From positions 1 through 5,149 of the forward strand of contig CALCPT010000036.1 of the NCBI GenBank assembly GCA_937897265.1: DNA of 5,149 bases, written 5' to 3'. The position numbers and the translations under genes were made by a program. Position 1 is the stretch's first letter. Each line of letters starts with the position of its first letter. Positions 1 to 4,858 of the stretch are shown in pieces. This DNA comes from an uncultured Alcaligenaceae bacterium (GTDB taxonomy: Bacteria > Pseudomonadota > Gammaproteobacteria > Burkholderiales > Burkholderiaceae_B). Below the pieces are notes generated by a model, which saw nothing but the letters and a program-made list of their open reading frames with translations, had not been told where the DNA came from and ran no database searches.

Positions 1-60
1 GGTTGGCGTTGATGTTCCCGAAGATACCGGTGGTGCTCACGCGATCGTGACCATGATCAG
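1..60. other. Unassigned 5' end, possible junction
   Basis: This stretch does not fit the toxin that follows it. In the toxin frame there is a stop at 10-12 and the residues up to about 60 (Cys, Arg and Trp rich) do not look like the expected N-terminal half of a HigB protein. Frame 2 is open from 2 to 94 and reads like ordinary protein (VGVDVPEDTGGAH near its start), ending at a TGA at 95-97, but I do not recognise it; the minus strand is also open in one frame. Either an unrelated gene end abuts the toxin here or the toxin is frameshifted. Confidence 0.3.
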
Positions 61-255
61 CGACACACCGATGCTTTTGGTGGTGGGTTGTTTGAGTTGA
101 GACTTAAGGGTGCCGAAGGTATTGCACGGGTATTTTTTTGTACGATGGTTGAGCAAGAAATTGTCATGCTTCACAGCTTTATTAAAAAAACTCAAAAAAC
201 ACCTGAAAAAGAACTCAAGCTAGCAAAGCAACGCATGAAGGAGATCAAGCAATGA
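61..255 (+). pseudogene. higB: HigB/Gp49-type RelE-family toxin, C-terminal part only
   Basis: About 64 residues of a phage-derived Gp49-like (HigB, RelE superfamily) toxin. In this family the complete protein is a small ribosome-dependent mRNA endonuclease of roughly 100-120 residues, neutralised by the adjacent antitoxin. What is visible is the conserved core GGGLFELRLKG, then a strand IARVFFC, the motif IVMLHSFIKKTQKTP and a basic C-terminal helix ending KQRMKEIKQ, all typical of this family's C-terminal half. The N-terminal 40-50 residues are absent: the frame has a stop at 10-12 and no ATG between there and the conserved core. Its TGA (253-255) overlaps the ATG of the antitoxin (ATGA), the usual toxin-first HigBA order. 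The family call is confident; whether the gene is truncated in the organism or only by assembly cannot be told. Confidence 0.75.
238..243 (+). promoter_or_regulatory. Shine-Dalgarno for higA inside the toxin 3' end
   Basis: AAGGAG lies 8 nt before the ATG at 252 and inside the toxin coding sequence. It supports the 252 start and indicates independent strong initiation of the antitoxin plus translational coupling through the ATGA overlap. Confidence 0.75.
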
Positions 256-566
256 CAACAAAATCGACCCAACTATTGACGCATGCTCAGATGGTCAAAA
301 AGATGCTTAAAAATCCAGCCGTGAAGGCTGAGGTTGATAAGCTGAACCGCGAAGAGTTCGCAATTCTTGACGAGATTCTTGCTGCTCGAAAGCAAGCGGG
401 ATTATCCCAAGCACAAATAGCAAAGCGTATGGGCACCCATGCCCCCGCTATCGCTAGGTTAGAAAGCGCTCTAGCGACTGGCAAACACTCCCCGAGTTTA
501 AGCACGCTCAGAAAATACGCTGCGGCATTGGGTATGAGGGTTGAGCTTCATTTGGTTGAGGCATAA
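252..566 (+). CDS. higA: HigA-type antitoxin, XRE-family helix-turn-helix protein
   Basis: A 104-residue DNA-binding antitoxin expected to bind the HigB toxin and repress the operon. Residues 1-40 form a charged helical N-terminus (MVKKMLKNPAVKAEVDKL). Residues about 41-98 are an XRE/Cro-type helix-turn-helix domain: the first helices contain ILAARKQAGLSQAQIAKRMG and the recognition part is THAPAIARLE, followed by SPSLSTLRKYAAALG, a typical last helix of the fold. The C-terminus is a short strand-like MRVELHLVE. Length and domain order fit the HigA partner of Gp49-type toxins. The start at 252 is set by AAGGAG 8 nt upstream and the ATGA overlap with the toxin stop. The gene looks complete and intact although its toxin is not. 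No operator can be assigned, because the operon's 5' end is missing. Confidence 0.85.
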   Translation: MTTKSTQLLTHAQMVKKMLKNPAVKAEVDKLNREEFAILDEILAARKQAGLSQAQIAKRMGTHAPAIARLESALATGKHSPSLSTLRKYAAALGMRVELHLVEA

Positions 567-737
567 CTGATCCAACGCATTTCAGCCCATGGTAAGTGAC
601 GTTAGTTCACGAATGGCGTAACAAAAAAATCCGAAGATCTGCAACGCAGCGGATGGTCGGGATAGTTTTGCGAGTGTGCCGAGCTAATTGCTTGGAGTTG
701 CAATACAACAGTTGAAAGCAGAACTTAGGGCGCAAAG

Positions 738-887
738 ATGAAAAAGCGAGACTTGTTTACCGAATTGACTGAGGGCTTTGATGCTCTGGCTGACGCCCGT
801 GCGGGCGAGCAAACTTTCACTACGCATAAAGTTAATGTCCAGCCGACGCCGGTTGTTTCTAAGGTCGAGCGTTTAGCAGAGATTTGA
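738..887 (+). pseudogene. Truncated second HigA-like antitoxin remnant
   Basis: A 49-residue open frame starting MKKRDLFTELTEGFDALADA. This is the characteristic N-terminus of a group of HigA-type antitoxins paired with RelE/HigB toxins (consensus as I know it: MKKRxLFxELxEGFDAL, then a basic stretch such as THKVxVxPxP). In that family a helix-turn-helix domain of about 50-60 residues follows; here the protein stops at Ile49 straight after SKVERLAEI, so the DNA-binding domain is missing. A short frame ending at 739-741 overlaps its ATG (ATGA), the spacing expected for a toxin-antitoxin pair, but the upstream 567-737 contains no recognisable toxin. No good Shine-Dalgarno is seen (only AAAG immediately upstream). 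It may be a decayed module, or less likely a functional mini-protein that still binds a toxin. Confidence 0.6.
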
Positions 888-911
888 CAGCAGTGTGATA
901 GCGGTTAATCT
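884..911 (+). promoter_or_regulatory. Possible sigma-70 promoter for yghU
   Basis: A perfect -35 hexamer TTGACA (884-889) is followed after 16 bp by TAATCT (906-911), a weak -10 that matches the consensus only partly. The -35 box overlaps the stop codon of the antitoxin remnant. It would place the transcription start about 50-55 nt before the yghU ATG at 973. The -35 is convincing, the -10 is not. Confidence 0.35.
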
Positions 912-972
912 ATCTGTTTGCAATCACTTCCACGGCGCTGTGCGCCCGCCACAATAAAACGAGACGAACACC

Positions 973-1851
973 ATGTCAGATTCTAAAGATTACGTCCCCC
1001 CAAAAGTCTGGACCTGGGATCAGCCCAGTGGCGGCGCTTTTGCCAGCATCAATCGTCCGATCGCCGGGCCTACGCACGACAAAGAGTTACCAATTGGTAA
1101 GCACCCCTTGCAGCTCTATTCTCTGGGTACACCCAACGGCGTTAAGGTCACGATCTTGCTTGAAGAGCTGCTGGCGCTTGGGCATAAGGGCGCTGAATAC
1201 GACGCGTGGTTGATCAATATCCGCGACGGCGATCAGTTTGGTTCGGGTTTTGTTGATGTCAATCCAAACTCAAAAATCCCTGCGTTGTTTGACCGCAGTG
1301 GTTCGCAACCTGTAAGGGTTTTTGAATCTGGTTCGATCTTGCTTTACCTGGCTGATAAGTTTCAAGCCTTTCTGCCCAAAGACGGCGCCGCGCGCACTGA
1401 GGCCTTGAACTGGTTGTTCTGGCAGATGGGCAGTGCACCGTATTTGGGCGGTGGCTTTGGTCACTTCTACGCGTATGCACCGGCTAAGTTTGAGTACGCC
1501 ATTGATCGCTTTTCGATGGAAACCAAGCGCCAGCTTGATGTGCTTGACCGTCGCTTAGCTGTCAGCGAATACCTGGGTGGCGATCAATACACCATCGCCG
1601 ATATCGCGGTGTTTCCTTGGTACGGCGGCCTGGTGAAGGGGTGGCTGTATGGCACAGCGGCCGAATTTTTGAGCGTGCAAGACTACAAGCACGTTCAACG
1701 TTGGGCTGAAACTATTTATGCTCGGCCGGCTGTTAAGCGCGGTCGTATGGTTAACCGCGTGCAGGGTGAGCTTTCAGAGCAACTGCGTGAACGCCACGAC
1801 GCCAGCGACTTTGACACTAAGACGCAAGACAAGATTCAAGCGGCAAGCTAG
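973..1851 (+). CDS. yghU: YghU-class glutathione S-transferase / disulfide-bond oxidoreductase
   Basis: A 292-residue cytosolic enzyme, close to the approx. 288 residues of E. coli YghU. The family has glutathione-dependent disulfide-bond reductase and organic hydroperoxide reductase activity, with very low classical transferase activity; it binds two glutathiones per subunit. The YghU/Ure2p-type N-terminal extension is present (residues about 5-45, including WTWDQPSGG and INRPIAGPTHDKELP). The thioredoxin-fold domain (about 46-132) shows the TPNGVKV motif (Thr53-Pro54-Asn55), the cis-proline segment NPNSKIPAL and the FESGSILLYLADKF segment whose Glu118-Ser119 binds the glutathione gamma-glutamyl group. 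The C-terminal helical domain (about 140-270) has the N-capping motif YTIADIAVFPW. Asn27 of INRP corresponds to the conserved extension Asn that contacts glutathione. A GAGA-type ribosome site (961-964) lies 8 nt upstream. The gene is complete and converges on the zeta GST. Confidence 0.93.
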   Translation: MSDSKDYVPPKVWTWDQPSGGAFASINRPIAGPTHDKELPIGKHPLQLYSLGTPNGVKVTILLEELLALGHKGAEYDAWLINIRDGDQFGSGFVDVNPNSKIPALFDRSGSQPVRVFESGSILLYLADKFQAFLPKDGAARTEALNWLFWQMGSAPYLGGGFGHFYAYAPAKFEYAIDRFSMETKRQLDVLDRRLAVSEYLGGDQYTIADIAVFPWYGGLVKGWLYGTAAEFLSVQDYKHVQRWAETIYARPAVKRGRMVNRVQGELSEQLRERHDASDFDTKTQDKIQAAS

Positions 1852-1884
1852 CAGCGAGACCGTCTTGTGCAGCCAGAGCTAAGA

Positions 1885-1917
1885 GTATGTTGCGGTTTTG
1901 CAGGTGCCGCAACATAC
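1885..1917. terminator. Perfect 11-bp stem-loop between convergent genes
   Basis: GTATGTTGCGG (1885-1895) is exactly complementary to CCGCAACATAC (1907-1917) around an 11-nt loop. It lies 33 nt after the yghU stop and 27 nt after the maiA-like stop on the other strand, so it is well placed to end or protect both transcripts. Neither side has a T-run, so it is not a canonical intrinsic terminator; a 3'-end stabilising hairpin is the alternative. Confidence 0.55.
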
Positions 1918-1944
1918 ACCTGAGCCAGACATGTGGTTAGTGCA

Positions 1945-2601
1945 TTAATTCACCCCAGGCGCACCGGGCTGCTTAGTCGGGTCAGCCTCACTAAACGCGG
2001 GCAATGCAAAACAACGCTCGGTAATTTCGCATAGTTTTGGTGCCAGGCTAGTGTTTGCGCCAAAAAAGCGCACGCCAAACATATGCGAGGCAAGTGCGAC
2101 ATCGGCAATCGTCGGTGTGTCGCCGTGGGCAAATAAACTTGTGGCAGAACCCTTGGCAGTGAGATGCGCTTCAAGCGCTGCGCTAGACAAATCCAGCCAA
2201 TGTCTTGCCCACTTTGTTTGCGCGGCATCGTCTAACGACAATTCGCTTGCGAGGTATTTGCGCACGCGCAGCACAGTCAACGGGTGCGTGTCGGCAATAC
2301 TGATCTGTGCCAACGCGCGCACTCTGGCGCGGCCGATAGCATCAGCGGGTAACAAAGGCGAATTGGTAAACGCCTCGTCAAGATATTCAAGAATCGCAGA
2401 TGACTGTGTAATCAATGCACCATTGTGAATCAAGGCTGGCACCGCATGCTGCGGATTGATCGCGTTAAAGGCCTCGCTAAAGTGCTCGCCTGACGGCAAA
2501 TCAATCATCGTCTCTTGAAACGCAATCTTTTTTAATTTCAGTGCAACGCGCACACGATAGGTGGCCAAAGAGCGCCAGTTGCCATAGAGTAAAACGCTCA
2601 T
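1945..2601 (-). CDS. maiA: Zeta-class glutathione S-transferase, MaiA-like (maleylacetoacetate isomerase family)
   Basis: A 218-residue soluble GST of the zeta family, whose best known members isomerise maleylacetoacetate or maleylpyruvate using glutathione in aromatic ring degradation. Thioredoxin-fold domain, residues 1-82: LYGNWRSLATYRVRVALKLK at the active site, NPQHAVPAL with the cis-proline (Pro55), and TQSSAILEYLDE for glutathione binding. Helical domain, 88-218: IADTHPLTVLRVRKYL, then HGDTPTIADVALASHMFGVR and a C-terminal PTKQPGAP close to the PDRQPDAP-type tail of the family. The canonical SSC motif reads Ser11-Leu12-Ala13: the first Ser is kept, the second Ser and the Cys are not. 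No homogentisate or gentisate pathway gene lies nearby, so the physiological substrate is open and a general GST role is possible. AGGA (minus strand, 2608-2611) 6 nt before the ATG supports the start. Confidence 0.82.
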   Translation of the reverse strand: MSVLLYGNWRSLATYRVRVALKLKKIAFQETMIDLPSGEHFSEAFNAINPQHAVPALIHNGALITQSSAILEYLDEAFTNSPLLPADAIGRARVRALAQISIADTHPLTVLRVRKYLASELSLDDAAQTKWARHWLDLSSAALEAHLTAKGSATSLFAHGDTPTIADVALASHMFGVRFFGANTSLAPKLCEITERCFALPAFSEADPTKQPGAPGVN

Positions 2602-2681
2602 GTCGGATCCTGTTTAGCAAAAAATGTTAGCCACTACAGTATCAGATTGCGTCACATCGCTGCACACATTTAAAAGATAAG

Positions 2682-2698
2682 TTGGCACACAATTTGCT
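2682..2698 (+). promoter_or_regulatory. Sigma-54 (RpoN) -24/-12 promoter
   Basis: TTGGCACACAATTTGCT matches the sigma-54 consensus YTGGCACG-N4-TTGCW at every fixed position except one (A for G after TGGCAC). The invariant GG (2684-2685) and GC (2696-2697) have the required 10-bp separation. Transcription would begin near 2709, giving a leader of about 37 nt before the sulfurtransferase ATG at 2746. Such promoters need an AAA+ enhancer-binding activator; none is encoded in this window, and its sites would lie in the 2602-2660 intergenic part or inside the 5' end of the maiA-like gene. Confidence 0.65.
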
Positions 2699-2733
2699 TT
2701 GCATCCATCAGGCGCATCGCCCCAAACATTTTT

Positions 2734-2738
2734 GAGGA
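2734..2738 (+). promoter_or_regulatory. Shine-Dalgarno for the sulfurtransferase
   Basis: GAGGA lies 7 nt before the ATG at 2746 and supports that start codon. Confidence 0.7.
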
Positions 2739-2745
2739 TGTCATC

Positions 2746-3618
2746 ATGAGTGCAGATACCTTACCAATCTTGATTAGCCCCGAGCAATTGGCCGAGCTCC
2801 AACAAACTGAGCCCGTTGTGATGATTGACACCCGTGACCCCGAAGCTTACGCGGCAGGCCACATTGCCGGTGCCGTGAACCTGCGCGAAATCTTTACCTA
2901 CCTTGCAACGTCAACGCCCGAGGGCCTTCAAGCCCTTAAAGAAAGTTTTGCAACGCAGTTAGGCTTAGCTGGCATTTCAGGTAAAGAGACTGTGGTGTTT
3001 TACGAAGACTCAATGAGCAGTGGCTATGGTCAGTCGTGCCGTGGCTATTACTTGCTGACTTGGCTTGGCTATCCAAAAGTTAAAGTGCTCAACGGTGGGT
3101 TGTCTGCGTGGATTGCCAAAGGCCTGCCAACGTCGACTGAAGCAACCATCGCTACACCTTGCGCGTTTCCATCAGATTTGGTTTGCCCGGATGTGATGGT
3201 CACGCTTGATGATGTCAAAGCTGCGCTGGGCACGAGTACCGTGTTGATGGATGTGCGCGATGTGGATGAGTGGATCGGTGATAGCTCATCACCCTACGGT
3301 AAAGATTACGCGCCTCGCAAAGGCCGCCTGCCAGGTGCAAAATGGCTTGAGTGGTATCGCTTTATGAAGCCTTCGGCGCAAGGCCCTATTTTTAAATCAC
3401 CCGATGAAGTGCTGGCCGAGTGTGCGACTGCCGGTATCAAACCGAGCGATGAGATTTATCTGTACTGCTTCAAAGGCGCGCGCGCTTCAAACACCTTCTT
3501 GGCATTGACCCAAGCAGGCTTTAATAACGTTCGCATGTATTTTGGATCTTGGAACGAATGGTCGCGTGATCCCGCGCTACCGATTGAGTCGGGTTTGCCG
3601 TTTAAGATTGCGGCCTAA
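2746..3618 (+). CDS. Two-domain rhodanese sulfurtransferase (thiosulfate / 3-mercaptopyruvate type)
   Basis: A 290-residue tandem-rhodanese enzyme that moves a sulfane sulfur from a donor such as thiosulfate or 3-mercaptopyruvate to a thiol acceptor through a cysteine persulfide. N-terminal domain (about 8-128): VVMIDTRDPEAYAAGHIAGA, the rhodanese CH2A-like opening, then VVFYEDSM where the active loop would be, with no Cys at the catalytic place, so this domain is structural. C-terminal domain (about 150-282): VLMDVRDVDEW, GRLPGAKWLEW and the loop YCFKGARASN with catalytic Cys241 and Arg246 (C-x4-R, six-residue loop as in rhodaneses), ending FGSWNEWSRDP. The CFKGAR loop is neither the CRKGVT of vertebrate thiosulfate sulfurtransferase nor the CGSGVT of mercaptopyruvate sulfurtransferase, so the preferred donor cannot be read off. 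No signal peptide; cytosolic. It is divergent from the zeta GST and has its own sigma-54 promoter. Confidence 0.88.
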   Translation: MSADTLPILISPEQLAELQQTEPVVMIDTRDPEAYAAGHIAGAVNLREIFTYLATSTPEGLQALKESFATQLGLAGISGKETVVFYEDSMSSGYGQSCRGYYLLTWLGYPKVKVLNGGLSAWIAKGLPTSTEATIATPCAFPSDLVCPDVMVTLDDVKAALGTSTVLMDVRDVDEWIGDSSSPYGKDYAPRKGRLPGAKWLEWYRFMKPSAQGPIFKSPDEVLAECATAGIKPSDEIYLYCFKGARASNTFLALTQAGFNNVRMYFGSWNEWSRDPALPIESGLPFKIAA

Positions 3619-3694
3619 GTTCAAACAGCTGAATGTTTTCCAAGTGTGACAATTGAGCGCACTTGGTTACATTCTCATGCGAGTCGATCGAATA

Positions 3695-3721
3695 GAATAA
3701 TTGTTATGAGCACAATTATTC
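3695..3721. promoter_or_regulatory. Perfect 10-bp inverted repeat across a start codon
   Basis: GAATAATTGT (3695-3704) and ACAATTATTC (3712-3721) are exact inverse complements separated by 7 bp (TATGAGC) that contain the ATG at 3706. As DNA it looks like an operator for a dimeric repressor, placed where binding would block transcription or early elongation. As RNA it would fold into a hairpin that holds the start codon in its loop. The gene lacks a clear Shine-Dalgarno, which makes control of initiation through this element plausible. Confidence 0.55.
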
Positions 3722-4281
3722 GCACGCCCCTTTTGTTTACCCCTGCGGTAACCAATCAAACTTATGCCATTGATCTCAGTCAGGCGTCCTCCTTCAAAAG
3801 GTTGCGTGAGCTTGCACAGTTTTTGTTCAAAGCTTATCCCAATGACATTCCACTTTTGAATGACTTGGTTTATGGTTTCGCCGCCGTTGGCGATCTCATC
3901 TCAGTGCATGCAGTACGCGGGCAACTACAAACCTTGAATCGGCTCGAGGGCCTCGCAAATTTCCCGCGAATTGATGTCTCAGTCAATTTCGCAAAAAAAG
4001 CTCAGCAACGTAAAGTGAGCTCAGCACATATCGCCCAGCGCTTCGATACTGCTTTATGCGTCGTTCAGCAGCAAGGTTTCACTCCGCTGACAAGCCAGTT
4101 GAACTTAGACGAGTGGGACTCGAGTGCATCCTTACGTTTTGTTGTTGCGGGTACGGCCCAACAACGCGCGAACCTGGGATGGGACATCGCGGACGCTATC
4201 ACCGGGCGGTACGAGGATGATCTGGGCGACTTGATTACCTTTGGCGTCTCTCCGCCTAGAGAATCGGTCCATGCCATCTAG
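3706..4281 (+). CDS. Unrecognised 191-aa protein, helical TPR-like N-terminal half
   Basis: I do not recognise this protein family. After a short hydrophobic-polar start, residues about 31-80 read as paired amphipathic helices (RLRELAQFLFKAYPNDIPLL, then DLVYGFAAVGDLISVHAVRG), a spacing like one or two TPR-type repeats. Residues 94-125 are basic and helical; the C-terminal part (about 137-183) looks mixed, with SSASLRFVVAG followed by GWDIADAITGRYEDDLGDLI. There is no signal peptide, membrane segment, nucleotidyltransferase signature or helix-turn-helix that I can see. The frame also opens at a GTG (3646), but I prefer ATG 3706 because it lies inside a palindrome and the upstream 20 codons read poorly; neither start has a good ribosome site. 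Its stop overlaps by 11 nt the start of a possible HEPN gene, so it may be the partner or antitoxin of a two-gene module (inference). Confidence 0.6.
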   Translation: MSTIIRTPLLFTPAVTNQTYAIDLSQASSFKRLRELAQFLFKAYPNDIPLLNDLVYGFAAVGDLISVHAVRGQLQTLNRLEGLANFPRIDVSVNFAKKAQQRKVSSAHIAQRFDTALCVVQQQGFTPLTSQLNLDEWDSSASLRFVVAGTAQQRANLGWDIADAITGRYEDDLGDLITFGVSPPRESVHAI

Positions 4282-4335
4282 CCCGCAAGAGCTTCTGGAC
4301 GCGGCCGAGGATTTGGCGGCTGCATCCGCCACCGG
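4271..4335 (+). pseudogene. Possible HEPN-domain gene, first approx. 20 codons only
   Basis: An ATG at 4271 overlaps the end of the previous gene by 11 nt and begins MPSSPQELLDAAEDLAAA. From memory this resembles the N-terminal helix of small HEPN-domain proteins (pattern SPxELLxAAxxL, normally followed within about 15 residues by WRxAxSRAYYAAFH). The expected second helix with its SRAYY / R-x4-6-H signature never appears: near 4320-4335 the sequence changes to roughly 75% GC and coding character moves to the other strand. The frame stays open by chance to 4723 but is not convincing beyond about residue 21. HEPN proteins of this kind are often RNase toxins paired with an upstream antitoxin. 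The identification rests on about 18 residues, so it is tentative. Confidence 0.35.
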
Positions 4336-4440
4336 ACCGATGCCGAAAAGGTTGATGATCCCCAGCAGCATGATCGCCGACACGCCGCAGATCATGCAGG
4401 CGCCGGAGCGCAGGGCCAGACGGCGCAGCAGCGGCCAGCC
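4330..4440 (-). other. GC-rich fragment, possible membrane-protein piece on the minus strand
   Basis: GC rises to about 77% (46 of 60 bases in 4381-4440) against about 50% in the neighbouring genes. Read on the minus strand, one frame gives WPLLRRLALRSGACM followed by a hydrophobic segment (ICGVSAIMLLGIINLFGIG), which looks like a basic cytoplasmic stretch leading into a transmembrane helix. Neither a start nor an end belonging to this piece is present. I cannot name the protein. It appears to be an internal fragment of a gene from a different sequence background. Confidence 0.35.
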
Positions 4441-4442
4441 AC

Positions 4443-4514
4443 GACATTGCAGCCACGTTGGATGCTATTCAAGCCAGCGCAAAAACAGGACAAGCGGTGC
4501 GCTTGAGTCACTGA
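4443..4514 (+). pseudogene. C-terminal tail of a probable Gfo/Idh/MocA-type oxidoreductase
   Basis: This frame reads DIAATLDAIQASAKTGQAVR and ends Leu-Ser-His-stop at 4512-4514. The pattern (helix, then AIxxSAxTGQxVRL just before the stop) is the usual last helix and strand of Gfo/Idh/MocA NAD(P)-dependent sugar or inositol dehydrogenases. Upstream of 4443 the frame runs into the GC-rich segment, so everything except about 23 residues is missing. It faces a second oxidoreductase tail with a similar ending only 38 bp away. Confidence 0.4.
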
Positions 4515-4552
4515 CCCACGGTCAGCGCACGCACATACCTCGATCGCCAAAC

Positions 4553-4858
4553 TCAACGTTCACTGAAGCGCACGGTCTGTTGGCTTGCCGCAGCTTGTGC
4601 AATCGCTTCGACCACCAGCAAGTTTTGCAATCCATCGTGCGCACTCACCAAAGGTTCGACTTCACCTTGAATGACGCGAATGAAATGGTCCATTTGCAGA
4701 CGCAAGGGGTCTTCACGCTGTAAGGCCACGGTGCTGCGTTGATAGGGCTTGAACCACGACCGGTCTTCTGGTGTTGCATAGGTTTTCAAACGCATGGTGG
4801 GCACCGACAAGCTGCCGCGTGTACCAGAAATGACAGAGCAGTCTTCATCCAAAGGCAG
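4553..4858 (-). pseudogene. C-terminal domain of a Gfo/Idh/MocA-family oxidoreductase
   Basis: About 100 C-terminal residues of an NAD(P)-dependent oxidoreductase of the Gfo/Idh/MocA family (sugar, inositol or related substrates). Visible family segments are LDEDCSVISGTRGSL, SVPTMRLKTY, the EDRSWFKPY segment, a helix LRLQMDHFIRVIQGEVEPLV, then SAHDGLQNLLVVEAIAQAA and a short final strand TVRFSER. This is the end of the C-terminal alpha/beta domain; the Rossmann domain and the EKP catalytic motif would lie upstream and are absent. At about 4858 GC jumps to about 75%. The frame happens to stay open to 5071, but that extension (Pro/Lys and Arg/Glu rich) does not look like this family. The substrate cannot be inferred from the tail. 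Confidence 0.75.

Noticed and set aside
566..660. Possible integron attC site (GTTAGTT...GTAAC)
   Set aside because: The core sites do not match GTTRRRY / RYYYAAC and there is no imperfect palindrome of attC form, so a cassette array is not supported.
567..737. Search for a toxin gene ahead of the antitoxin remnant
   Set aside because: Only short stop-interrupted frames are present. A 17-codon frame ending at 739-741 overlaps the ATG, but it shows no toxin motif, so no toxin is called.
2051..2428. 125-codon plus-strand frame inside the zeta GST
   Set aside because: Exactly antisense to a well-supported GST coding sequence, with no recognisable protein character.
3646..3705. GTG start adding 20 residues to the 191-aa protein
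   Set aside because: No ribosome site before it, the extra residues read poorly, and the palindrome-embedded ATG at 3706 is a better candidate. It cannot be fully excluded.
3699..3717. Resemblance of AATTGTTATGAGCACAATT to the lac operator arms
   Set aside because: The AATTGT...ACAATT arms match but the spacer is 7 bp and not 9, and nothing else lac-like is present. AT-rich palindromic arms of this kind recur by chance and in many repressor sites, so no LacI claim is made.
4241..4723. 160-codon plus-strand frame
   Set aside because: It runs through three different sequence backgrounds and is antisense to the clear oxidoreductase tail. Only its first part from 4271 looks like protein.
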